Positions 26,026-33,110 of a DNA stretch of 50,632 nt are shown one piece after another. The notes under the pieces are model-generated. The model did no database searches. It saw only the letters and a list, made by a program, of their open reading frames with translations, and was not told the DNA's origin. Every line of letters begins with the position of its first letter. Positions within the stretch are counted from its first letter, which is position 1. The stretch covers positions 1 to 50,632 of the forward strand of contig JAEEVW010000026.1 of assembly GCA_016291085.1 (NCBI GenBank), in the 5' to 3' direction. Source of the DNA: Prevotella sp. (lineage in GTDB: Bacteria; Bacteroidota; Bacteroidia; Bacteroidales; Bacteroidaceae). A program made the translations under genes and the position numbers.

Positions 26026-26301
26026 ATGACAAAAGCAGATATCATCAACAACATTGCCGAGAAGACGGGTCTTCCCAAAAAAGACATTGCCACTACTGTT
26101 GAAGCATTCATGGCTGAGATTCGTGTTTGCATGGCTGAGCAGAAAGAAAATGTGTTCCTCAGAGGATTCGGCACATTCACTATCAAGCACCGCGCCAAGA
26201 AGACTGCACGTAACATCTCAAAGAACACCACACTGGTCATTGACGCGCATGATATTCCTGCTTTCAAGCCTGCCAAGAGTTTTGTTGAGAAAATGAAATA
26301 A
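26026..26301 (+). CDS. hup: HU-family DNA-binding protein
   Basis: The 91-residue protein has the HU/IHF fold. The N-terminal helices (MTKADIINNIAEKTGLPKKD) are followed by the conserved FLRGFGTF turn. The beta arm region (KHRAKKTARNISKNT) and a C-terminal KPAKSFVEKMK complete it. It is a small nucleoid protein that bends DNA as a dimer. It has its own promoter and is followed after 26 bases by a basic micro-protein gene. Confidence 0.95.
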   Translation: MTKADIINNIAEKTGLPKKDIATTVEAFMAEIRVCMAEQKENVFLRGFGTFTIKHRAKKTARNISKNTTLVIDAHDIPAFKPAKSFVEKMK

Positions 26302-26327
26302 TTCACATTTTTAATATTTATCACATT

Positions 26328-26417
26328 ATGCCAAACGGAAAGAAAAAGAAGGGCCACAAGATGGCTACTCACAAGCGCAAGAAGAGACTGCGCAAGAATC
26401 GTCATAAGAGCAAGTAA
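26328..26417 (+). CDS. AURKAIP1/COX24-like basic micro-protein (29 aa)
   Basis: The ATG at 26328 opens MPNGKKKKGHKMATHKRKKR followed by LRKNRHKSK and TAA at 26415-26417. The HKMATHKRKKRLRKNRHK core matches the short COX24/mS38-like proteins annotated in Bacteroidetes. Its relatives in mitochondria are ribosomal proteins, so a ribosomal role is likely but not shown. About two thirds of the residues are Lys, Arg or His. It sits between hup and rng, the usual place in this order. Confidence 0.82.
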   Translation: MPNGKKKKGHKMATHKRKKRLRKNRHKSK

Positions 26418-26441
26418 GCTCTGGCGAACAGAAAAAAATGG

Positions 26442-26486
26442 AAGGAGTGTACTAAAGAAGTTCTAAGCTTCGAAGGTACGCTCCTT
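26442..26486 (+). promoter_or_regulatory. Hairpin in the rng leader
   Basis: AAGGAGTGTAC (26442-26452) pairs with GTACGCTCCTT (26476-26486) in an 11-bp stem with one wobble pair, enclosing a 23-base loop that can form a small inner stem. It lies 37 bases before the rng start. It could be a weak terminator after the COX24-like gene or a control element for rng. Confidence 0.4.
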
Positions 26487-26522
26487 TAAAGTAAAACAAA
26501 GAGTAATAACAAGCAAAGAGCA

Positions 26523-28103
26523 ATGACAAGTGAACTCATCATTGATGTTCAGCCTAAGGAGATTTCCATCGCCCTTCTCGAAGACAAGAATCTGGTAGAA
26601 TACCAGAACGAGAAACGCGAGGAAGCAAGCTACTCCGTAGGCAACATCTACCTGGGTCGTGTGCGCAAGCTCATGCCCGGACTCAATGCCTGCTTCGTTG
26701 ACGTAGGCTCTGAGCGCGATGCCTTCCTGCATTATCTTGACTTAGGTACTCAATTTAGCTCTTACGAGAAATACCTTAAACAGGTACAAAGCGACAAGAA
26801 GAAACTTTATCCCATTGCAAAAGCCACCCACCAGCCCGACCTTCCCAAGGAAGGCAGCGTACAGACTACGCTGAAGCAAGGCCAGGAAGTGTTGGTTCAG
26901 GTGGTGAAAGAACCCATCAACACCAAAGGTCCGCGTCTGACCTGCGAACTGAGCTTCGCCGGACGCTACATGGTTCTCATGCCTTTCTACGATAAGGTTT
27001 CGGTTTCTTCTAAAATCAAAAAAGGCGAAGAGCGTGCCCGCCTGAAACAACTCGTCCAAAGCATACGCCCCAAGAACTTCGGCGTCATCGTACGCACATC
27101 GGCAGAGGGCAAGCGCGTGGCCGAGTTGGACAAGGAGATGAAAGCACTCGTCAAGCGTTGGGAAGACACCATCACCAAGGCCCAGAAGGCTACTAAGGTG
27201 CCACAGCTGTGTTTCGAGGAGACAGGGCGTGCAGTAGCTATGCTGCGCGACGTGTTCGACCCCACTTACGACGGTATCTACATCAACGACGAGGACATCT
27301 ATAATCAGGTCAAGGACTACGTGTCGCTCATCGCCCCGGAAAAACAAGACATTGTCAAGAAGTACACGGGAACCGTACCCATCTTCGACAATTTCAGTGT
27401 CACCAAACAGCTTAAATCCAGTTTCGGACGTACCGTGAACTACAAGCGCGGCGCATACCTCATTATTCAACACACCGAGGCTATGCACGTCGTTGATGTG
27501 AACTCAGGTAACCGTACGCGTGCTGAAAACGGTCAGGAGGCCAATGCGTTGGAAGTCAACCTTGGTGCGGCCGACGAATTGGCACGCCAGTTACGCTTAC
27601 GTGATATGGGCGGTATCATTGTCGTCGACTTTATCGACATGAACCTGGCAGAAGACAGGCAGATGCTCTATGAACGCATGTGCAAGAACATGCAAAAGGA
27701 CCGGGCTCGCCACAACATCCTGCCGCTCAGCAAGTTCGGACTGATGCAAATCACACGCCAGCGTGTACGTCCCGCTATGGACGTCAACGTAGAAGAAACC
27801 TGTCCCACCTGTTTTGGTAAAGGAAAAATCAAGTCGTCGATTCTGTTTACCGACCAGCTTGAGAGCAAAATTGACCGCCTAGTCAACAAGATAGGCATTC
27901 GCAAGATTTTTTTGCACGTACATCCTTACGTAGCCGCCTACATCAATCAGGGCCTTTGGTCCATCAAGCGCCAATGGCAGATGAAATACGGTATGGGACT
28001 GCGTATTGTACCATCGCAAAAGTTAGCTTTCCTGCAATATGAATTCTACGACAAGGATCGTCAGTTCATCGACATGCAGGAAGAGATCGAAACAAATTCT
28101 TAA
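26523..28103 (+). CDS. rng: Ribonuclease E/G family protein
   Basis: The 526-residue endonuclease has an N-terminal S1 RNA-binding domain (residues about 37-125, GNIYLGRVRKLMPGLNACFV). The catalytic DNase I-like domain carries the metal-binding aspartates in VVDVNSGNRT and GGIIVVDFIDM. The zinc-link CPTCFGKGKI follows near residue 425. It cleaves single-stranded AU-rich RNA in mRNA decay and rRNA processing. It lacks the long C-terminal scaffold of RNase E and so resembles RNase G. A hairpin lies in its leader. Confidence 0.95.
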   Translation: MTSELIIDVQPKEISIALLEDKNLVEYQNEKREEASYSVGNIYLGRVRKLMPGLNACFVDVGSERDAFLHYLDLGTQFSSYEKYLKQVQSDKKKLYPIAKATHQPDLPKEGSVQTTLKQGQEVLVQVVKEPINTKGPRLTCELSFAGRYMVLMPFYDKVSVSSKIKKGEERARLKQLVQSIRPKNFGVIVRTSAEGKRVAELDKEMKALVKRWEDTITKAQKATKVPQLCFEETGRAVAMLRDVFDPTYDGIYINDEDIYNQVKDYVSLIAPEKQDIVKKYTGTVPIFDNFSVTKQLKSSFGRTVNYKRGAYLIIQHTEAMHVVDVNSGNRTRAENGQEANALEVNLGAADELARQLRLRDMGGIIVVDFIDMNLAEDRQMLYERMCKNMQKDRARHNILPLSKFGLMQITRQRVRPAMDVNVEETCPTCFGKGKIKSSILFTDQLESKIDRLVNKIGIRKIFLHVHPYVAAYINQGLWSIKRQWQMKYGMGLRIVPSQKLAFLQYEFYDKDRQFIDMQEEIETNS

Positions 28104-28120
28104 TCGTTTGCTGACACCGT

Positions 28121-29305
28121 ATGGCTGCACTGAAAATCGTTTTCTGGATTGGTGTGTTTATCGTTTTCTACACATACCTCGGATATGGCATGCTGCTGTG
28201 GGTGTTGGTACAACTGAAACGCTTCGTCAAGGGTAAGGCTGTGAAAGCAGCCCTACCTGCCGACGAGGATCTTCCCCACGTAACCTTTATGATATGTGCC
28301 TACAACGAACAAGACGTTGTAGACATCAAAATGGAAAACATCCACCAGTTCGACTACCCTCACGACAAGCTGCACGTCATGTGGGTTACCGACGGTTCCA
28401 GTGACGCCACCAACGAGCGGCTGAGCCGTTATCCCGATGTGGAGGTGGTGTACAGTCCGGAACGCAAGGGAAAGACGGCAGCCTTGAATCACGGCATCAG
28501 CATGGTGAAGACGGAATTCACCATCATGACGGATGCCAACACGATGGTCAATCCGGAGGCCATTCGCGAGATTGTGCGCTGTTTCCAGGATCCCGAGGTG
28601 GCCTGTGTGGCTGGCGAGAAACGTGTGATGGCTCGTCACGAGGGACAGGCTGCTGCCGAGGGCGAAGGACTCTACTGGAAATACGAGAGTGCGCTGAAAC
28701 GACTCGATAGTGAACTGTATTCCACTATGGGTGCAGCAGGCGAGCTGAATGCCATCCGAACCCGTTTCTACAGGCCCATGCCGGAAAATGCCCTGCTCGA
28801 CGACTTTGTCATGTCCATGCGCATGGTCGACAATGGCTATAAGATTGCCTATTCGCCAGAAGCCTATGCCATGGAGTATGGCTCTGCCGATCTGAACGAA
28901 GAGTCGAAGCGCAAGCGCCGTATTGCCGCTGGCGGACTACAGAGCATCTGGTGGCTCCGCAAGATGATGAATCCGTTGCGCAACCCCGTCGTTGCCTTCC
29001 AGTTTGTCAGCCACCGCGTGTTACGATGGAGCATCACGCCCATTGCCCTCCTGGCACTCATTCCCCTGAACACCGTGCTGGTCATGATGAAAGCAGGCAC
29101 CGTCTACAACGTCATCTGGATGCTGCAGATACTGTTTTACCTGGCTGCATTCATCGCCTGGCTCATGGAGCGCAACGGACGTAAAAACAAATTGCTCTAT
29201 GTGCCCTACTATTTCCTCTTCATGAATCTGAACGTTTTCAAAGGCATGAAGTACCTCCGTTCACACCAAAGCAGCGGTGCGTGGGAAAAAGCAAAAAGAG
29301 CATAA
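28121..29305 (+). CDS. Membrane glycosyltransferase, family 2
   Basis: The 394-residue protein has one N-terminal membrane helix (about 5-30). A GT-A domain follows with THE motifs FMICAYNEQDVV, WVTDGSSDAT, MTDANTMV (the DxD-like site), LLDDFVMSMRMV and KRKRRIAAGG. Two or three C-terminal membrane helices lie at about 290-360. This is the layout of processive inner-membrane synthases and of icaA-like enzymes. The sugar and product are unknown. It lies 17 bases after rng, and no partner polysaccharide genes are next to it. Confidence 0.88.
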   Translation: MAALKIVFWIGVFIVFYTYLGYGMLLWVLVQLKRFVKGKAVKAALPADEDLPHVTFMICAYNEQDVVDIKMENIHQFDYPHDKLHVMWVTDGSSDATNERLSRYPDVEVVYSPERKGKTAALNHGISMVKTEFTIMTDANTMVNPEAIREIVRCFQDPEVACVAGEKRVMARHEGQAAAEGEGLYWKYESALKRLDSELYSTMGAAGELNAIRTRFYRPMPENALLDDFVMSMRMVDNGYKIAYSPEAYAMEYGSADLNEESKRKRRIAAGGLQSIWWLRKMMNPLRNPVVAFQFVSHRVLRWSITPIALLALIPLNTVLVMMKAGTVYNVIWMLQILFYLAAFIAWLMERNGRKNKLLYVPYYFLFMNLNVFKGMKYLRSHQSSGAWEKAKRA

Positions 29306-29339
29306 AATTCCATTTTTAAAGATTTTTTTATTATTTTTC

Positions 29340-29370
29340 TTTCGTAGTTCGCAGTTTTTTTGTAATTTTG
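29340..29370 (+). promoter_or_regulatory. Promoter of the hybrid histidine kinase
   Basis: TTTC at 29340-29343 and TAATTTTG at 29363-29370 are 19 bases apart; the start codon follows 28 bases later. Confidence 0.55.
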
Positions 29371-29398
29371 TCCGCGGCTATACACATAATAGAAAAGG

Positions 29399-30649
29399 AT
29401 GAATCAAGACGAACGCGAGACCCTATTGCAGAAACTGGCTGAGGCTAATTCCAAGCTTCATTCTGTTGAGTTGCAATTAGACGCTGCCAATAAGAAACTG
29501 AACGAATACGAAGAAAAGGCGCAGAAAGCGGAACAGGCAAGCCGCATGAAGTCCCTTTTCCTCGCCAACATGAGCCATGAGATTCGCACACCCCTGAATG
29601 CCATCGAGGGCTTCTCCCGTGTCATGGCTGAGACCGACTCTCCGGAGGATCGCATGAAGTTCATGGAAATCATTGAAAGCAACAATGGTCGACTGCTCGC
29701 GCTCATCAACGACATCCTCGACCTCTCGCGTGTCGAGGCTGGCGAAATCAGCATCAAGAAGGGAATGACCGATCTGAACGACCTCTGCCATAGTCTTCAG
29801 AACATCTTCAAGTTCCGCTGTCCGGACACCATACAGCTGGTCTGGAACAAGCCCAACATGAAGGTCACCCTCAACACCGATGCCAACCGTGTGACACAGG
29901 TTTTCTCCAACCTCATCGGAAATGCACTGAAACATACCGTTAAAGGTAGCATCACATACGGTTACAGGCTCATCAATGATGGCAGTGAAGTGGAATTCTT
30001 CGTGACCGATACCGGTTCCGGCATCGACCCCAACGACATGGAGAACATCTTCGGAACCTACGTTTCCAGAGATGCCGACGTACAGAACGGCTATGGCCTG
30101 GGACTCGCACTCTGCAAGAACATTGTCGAGAGAATGGAGGGTCGCATCAGCGTACAGTCCAGACTGGGCGAGGGCTCTACCTTCCGTTTCGTACTTCCTT
30201 TCGAAGGCACCATTGGCGGAATGGCACAAAGCACCCGCACCACCACCAACTCGCGCACCATCCGGTCCACCACCATGACCAATTTGCAGAATGCACCCAT
30301 GATATTGGTTGCAGAGGACGAGGACAGCAACTACGAACTCGTGCGCATCGTGCTTTCCAAGCGCTATCGCCTGCTGCGTGCCGTGAATGGCATTGAAGCC
30401 GTCACGTTGTGCGAAGACGAGCACCCCGACATGATCCTCATGGACATCCGCATGCCGGGAATGAACGGTCTCGATGCCACACGCATCATCAAGGAGGTCA
30501 ACCACGACATTCCCGTCGTTGCCCTTTCTGCCTATGCCTTCGACGAGAACATCCGCGAGGCCAAGGCCGCAGGATGCGACGACTTCATGGCGAAGCCCTT
30601 CCGTGTGGAAGACCTGCTCGACATGGTTGAAAAATACGTCAAGAAATAA
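29399..30649 (+). CDS. Soluble hybrid histidine kinase with receiver domain
   Basis: The 416-residue protein begins with a coiled coil (residues about 5-48) and no membrane segment or PAS/GAF domain. The HisKA domain has the phosphorylated H60 in NMSHEIRTPLN. The ATP domain has N-box NLIGNALKH, DTGSGID and GYGLGLALCK. After a Thr/Ser-rich linker (about 278-295) comes a receiver domain with acidic D307/D309, phospho-acceptor D349 (MILMDIRMPG) and K399. No output domain is present. With no sensor of its own, it probably takes its signal from a partner or the cytoplasm. It has its own promoter and precedes an EEP-family gene by 14 bases. Confidence 0.92.
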   Translation: MNQDERETLLQKLAEANSKLHSVELQLDAANKKLNEYEEKAQKAEQASRMKSLFLANMSHEIRTPLNAIEGFSRVMAETDSPEDRMKFMEIIESNNGRLLALINDILDLSRVEAGEISIKKGMTDLNDLCHSLQNIFKFRCPDTIQLVWNKPNMKVTLNTDANRVTQVFSNLIGNALKHTVKGSITYGYRLINDGSEVEFFVTDTGSGIDPNDMENIFGTYVSRDADVQNGYGLGLALCKNIVERMEGRISVQSRLGEGSTFRFVLPFEGTIGGMAQSTRTTTNSRTIRSTTMTNLQNAPMILVAEDEDSNYELVRIVLSKRYRLLRAVNGIEAVTLCEDEHPDMILMDIRMPGMNGLDATRIIKEVNHDIPVVALSAYAFDENIREAKAAGCDDFMAKPFRVEDLLDMVEKYVKK

Positions 30650-30663
30650 CAAATCAGAAGCAT

Positions 30664-31731
30664 ATGGGTAAGTTAGCAGTTTATAAGTATATTTCCATGA
30701 TGTTCCTCGTGGTACAGTGCATCGTATCAACATTTACCATTGTGGCACTCTTCGGAGGCGACGTCACTCCTGTGGGTCATTCAGCCCGCGCCATGTTGGT
30801 TTACATCCTGCCTGTGCTCATTGCACTCAACCTCGTGCTGCTTATCTACTGGCTCATACGTCGCAAATGGCTCTACGCACTCATTCCCGTCATCACTGTT
30901 GCATGCTGCATTCCCTATATCGGCACCCTCATACAGTTTGGCTCCGTCGACAAGAAGGCCGAAGCCGAAAAGGGTCTGAAGATTGCCACCTACAATGTGG
31001 CGATGTTCGGTCGCGAGACTTCCGGATTCCTGGCTCAGGACATCCTGGCACAGATGCGTCGCCATAAGGTCGATATCCTCTGTCTGCAGGAGTATAACGA
31101 AGTCAGCGGCGACAAGAAGAATTCCGAGAGTTACAAGGAATACTTCCCCTATATGGCCACAGGTCGCGCCGACATGGTAGTCTTCAGCCGTTATCCGATA
31201 AAAGACAGCAAGACCCTGCTCTTCGACGATTCCAACCAAAGTGCCATGTGGGCCGACATCGATGTGAAGGGACAGGATATTCGTGTGTTCAATGTCCACC
31301 TGGAAACCACGGGTCTTAACCGCACCATGCATCAGGCCAGCAAGCTTCAGGCTCAGAATCCCTATGCCGACTACAGCGTCAGCAACAGCCGCGTGCTCAA
31401 CGCCATCTTCGGCAACTACACGCTGGGCATGATGTTCCGTGCTGGGCAGGCCATCACCATTTCCAACGAGAAACGCTCCTCCGAGAAGCCCTGCATCCTG
31501 TGCGGCGACTTCAACGACGTCCCCTACTCGTTCGTCTACAACACCATGCTGGGCAATATGGTCGACGGATTCAAGGAGTGCGGTGCAGGCTGGATGTACA
31601 CCTTCCGAGGCCGTAAAGCCGTCCGCATCGACTACATCTTCCACGACCCCTTCTTCAAGGGACTCACCTACTACAAGGAAGACCTCACCACCTCCGACCA
31701 CCTGCCCGTATTCATGAAGGTAACCTATTAA
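30664..31731 (+). CDS. Membrane-anchored endonuclease/exonuclease/phosphatase family protein
   Basis: The 355-residue protein has three predicted N-terminal membrane helices (about 8-30, 38-60, 66-88). An EEP domain with the full metal-site motif set follows: IATYNVAMFG, CLQEYNE, CGDFNDVPYS and TSDHLPVF. Relatives include nucleases, inositol phosphatases and sphingomyelinases. The membrane-anchored type is common in Bacteroidetes and its substrate is unknown. It is the last gene before the repeat-rich accessory region and probably shares the kinase transcript. Confidence 0.88.
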   Translation: MGKLAVYKYISMMFLVVQCIVSTFTIVALFGGDVTPVGHSARAMLVYILPVLIALNLVLLIYWLIRRKWLYALIPVITVACCIPYIGTLIQFGSVDKKAEAEKGLKIATYNVAMFGRETSGFLAQDILAQMRRHKVDILCLQEYNEVSGDKKNSESYKEYFPYMATGRADMVVFSRYPIKDSKTLLFDDSNQSAMWADIDVKGQDIRVFNVHLETTGLNRTMHQASKLQAQNPYADYSVSNSRVLNAIFGNYTLGMMFRAGQAITISNEKRSSEKPCILCGDFNDVPYSFVYNTMLGNMVDGFKECGAGWMYTFRGRKAVRIDYIFHDPFFKGLTYYKEDLTTSDHLPVFMKVTY

Positions 31732-31781
31732 GTTCGCCCCATCCAGGCACACTTATTAAGCGACATACGAAAGAACTGGTG

Positions 31782-31880
31782 AGTCCGTCCTTGCGGACTG
31801 CGAGTTCGTAGGCTTCGGACTGGCAGTCCGAAGGCGTCGGACTCATCGTACGAAGGCTTCTCACTAGTAGAGAAACGGCT
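31782..31880. repeat. Cluster of short hairpins after the EEP gene
   Basis: AGTCCG/CGGACT (31782-31799) and CTTCGGACTG/CAGTCCGAAG (31813-31833, one base apart) are perfect inverted repeats. TTCTC/GAGAA follows near 31860. The words AAGGCTTC and AAGGCGTC recur between them. None has a clear T tract. Confidence 0.5.
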
Positions 31881-31997
31881 TCTCGCTATAATTAGGATAT
31901 TTAGATATTTAGAAATTTAGTATTTAGTAGTATAACTATAAGATAAAATTATTTTTTTTATTTTTGGCAAAAATCCTAAATATCTAAACTTCTAAAC

Positions 31998-32029
31998 TTT
32001 GGTGGAATGGGAAAATCTTCGTACCTTTG
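31998..32029 (+). promoter_or_regulatory. Consensus promoter without a downstream gene
   Basis: TTTG (31998-32001) and TACCTTTG (32022-32029) are 20 bases apart. The only downstream starts (ATG at 32051 and 32071) give 7- and 4-codon frames. Transcription would stop at the terminator 32125-32154, giving a ~120-base RNA. Confidence 0.6.
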
Positions 32030-32121
32030 CTGACCAATAAACATATTAATAATGTACACATTCACGCGCATATGAAAATCCGCTGAGCCATTCTTATTCA
32101 GATTCAAAAAATTCTATGAAC

Positions 32122-32254
32122 GATAAAACCACCCCCTTTCAGTGGGATGGTTTTAAAAGTGGAGTAGTTATCGTGATGTCTTGCTCCTGTCGTGGAACTT
32201 CAAAAGTCCAGCGACCTCGGGATTCTGCCCGGATAGCCAGAACAAATATTCTGA
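32122..32254 (-). ncRNA. Candidate structured small RNA (~130 nt)
   Basis: A minus-strand consensus promoter (32260-32291) is followed by a ~130-base stretch without a reading frame, ending at an intrinsic terminator (32125-32154). Two hairpins can form before the terminator. GTTCTG/CAGAAT lies at 32222-32243. A stem with GTCG/CGAC at its base and a UGGACUU/AAGUUCCA continuation lies at 32189-32215. It does not contain the conserved SRP RNA loop and is too short for tmRNA or RNase P. I could not assign it to a known family; a 6S-like or lineage-specific RNA is possible. Confidence 0.5.
32125..32154. terminator. Bidirectional terminator
   Basis: AAAACCAcCCC pairs with GGGaTGGTTTT (one C-A mismatch) around an eight-base loop. 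A T run ends it on both strands. It closes both the plus-strand transcript from 32036 and the minus-strand candidate RNA. Confidence 0.75.
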
Positions 32255-32259
32255 CGGTG

Positions 32260-32291
32260 CAAAGATAGGAATTTATTCCGAAAGTTCCAAA
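32260..32291 (-). promoter_or_regulatory. Consensus promoter of the candidate small RNA
   Basis: On the minus strand TTTG (32288-32291) and TATCTTTG (32260-32267) are 20 bases apart, a perfect match to the phylum consensus. Confidence 0.7.
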
Positions 32292-32346
32292 TATTTAACT
32301 AACTTTTTTATTCTATGGGCTTAATCACCTGCAATTTTCTGTGGTT

Positions 32347-32455
32347 GCTTCATACAGAGTCACTGATTAAACGGATTCAACTGATTTTGACTGAAAAAAT
32401 CTTCAGAAGCAAAAACGGTTCTTCGTCAATTTCGTTGAAAAGACCAAAACCTAAA
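32347..32455 (+). repeat. ~105-bp direct repeat, left copy
   Basis: The stretch beginning CATACAGAGTCACTGATT and running through GGATTCAACTGATTTTGACT and CAAAAACGGTTCTTCGTCAA to GTTGAAAAGACCAAAACC recurs at 35409-35518. Differences are few (about one in ten bases by eye). The two copies flank the 710-residue secreted protein and its peptide gene. Confidence 0.8.
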
Positions 32456-32586
32456 TCACAATTCATGCACAGCTCGGTTTTTTAGCGCGAAGTGCGAGGT
32501 TTTTGCTGTTCCAGCGAACACAGGATGCACCTCGGCAGAGCTCGAGCGAGCTCGACTCTACACTCGGTTTTCACTGTTTTTCTGAG

Positions 32587-32699
32587 CTGTACTGCTAAGC
32601 CGCAGGCTGTTCTGAGGTATTGGACAAGGACTGGCAAGCTGGCTTGTGCAGGACTTGAACGATAGCTTAGAACGATTGCTCGTAGAGCAAGCAGTACAG
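32587..32699. repeat. Nested palindromic element, 113 bp
   Basis: CTGTACTGC (32587-32595) pairs with GCAGTACAG (32691-32699). Inside, GTTCTGAG (32609-32616) pairs with CTTAGAAC (32666-32673), and TTGCTC/GAGCAA (32676-32690) forms a separate hairpin. The layout looks like a branched RNA or DNA fold. No gene is apparent on either strand. Confidence 0.45.
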
Positions 32700-32783
32700 A
32701 CCAGGGTTTTGAAGGTTTTCTTTAGATTCCTCTGCGGCTTCAACAAAATTGAAAAAGAGCCGTTTTTGTTAATTGAATCCTAG

Positions 32784-32832
32784 AACATCATAAATCTGTG
32801 AGATTTCTCTCACCTGAAGGAAGGAGAAAAGT
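32784..32832 (+). repeat. 34-bp identical repeat and truncated dispersed repeat
   Basis: ACATCATAAATCTGTGAGAT continuing TTCTCTCACCTGAA (32785-32818) is identical to 38218-38251. Its last part is the 5' end of the dispersed GTGGCGTTGC repeat, which here breaks off into GGAAGGAGAAAAGTG. Confidence 0.7.
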
Positions 32833-32870
32833 GAAAAAAACACGGAGGATCAACTGTGTGACCCTCCGTG
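32833..32870 (-). terminator. Terminator of the peptide gene (minus strand)
   Basis: On the minus strand CACGGAGG and CCTCCGTG form an eight-base-pair stem followed by TTTTTTT. It lies 22 bases beyond the stop of the peptide gene. Confidence 0.8.
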
Positions 32871-32891
32871 CCAGTTTACTATCTTTTAGTT

Positions 32892-33059
32892 TTAGAATCC
32901 TATGAGGCCAAACTCACCAAATTCATTGAACTCAGGTGACAGTATGGGATCTTCAGCTCCAAGGTCACCACCAAGTGCAGGTGTAGAACCTGCCAGCAGC
33001 TGCTGCTGATTCTTTAACTCAATCACGTCCATCTCTGGGCAAATATATGTTTTCTTCAT
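32892..33059 (-). CDS. PEMDV-type small peptide A (55 aa)
   Basis: The ATG at 33059 gives 55 residues: MKKTYICPEMDVIELKNQQQ, then LLAGSTPALGGDLGAEDPIL and SPEFNEFGEFGLIGF. An earlier in-frame ATG at 33086 would add nine residues. The start, the central LLAGS, the ED-P-x-L motif and the FG-x-GF end match peptide B at 42440-42604, so they are one family. No signal peptide or known domain is present. Short MKKxYxxPxxxV proteins of this kind are frequent in Prevotella and Bacteroides but have no known function. It lies 51 bases downstream of the 710-residue secreted protein on the same strand and ends at a terminator. Confidence 0.75.
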   Translation of the reverse strand: MKKTYICPEMDVIELKNQQQLLAGSTPALGGDLGAEDPILSPEFNEFGEFGLIGF

Positions 33060-33110
33060 ATTTTTCAATTCGTTTAAGTATTTCACATCTTACTTCTTAC
33101 ATCATACATC

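Larger units (their letters stand above)
31732..32891. other. 1.16-kb gene-free, repeat-rich segment
   Basis: No protein gene is supported here. The segment holds hairpins at 31782-31880, AT-rich inverted repeats (AGGATATTTAGATATTTAGA near 31892 and its counterpart near 31975), and two promoters facing each other across a shared terminator. It also holds a candidate small RNA, one copy of a ~105-bp direct repeat, a palindromic element and a partial dispersed repeat; each is listed separately. A 62-codon minus-strand frame at 32558-32746 lies over the palindromes and looks accidental. Confidence 0.6.

Noticed and set aside
29477..30733. A 418-codon minus-strand frame opposite the hybrid kinase.
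   Set aside because: It mirrors the kinase codons, is rich in Val/His/Asp as antisense frames are, and has no family features.
30664..31731. Possible sphingomyelinase or nuclease role for the EEP protein.
   Set aside because: The EEP motifs do not distinguish substrates, so no specific activity is claimed.
32558..32746. A 62-codon minus-strand frame rich in Ser and Cys.
   Set aside because: It covers the nested palindromes at 32587-32699, and its composition is explained by them.
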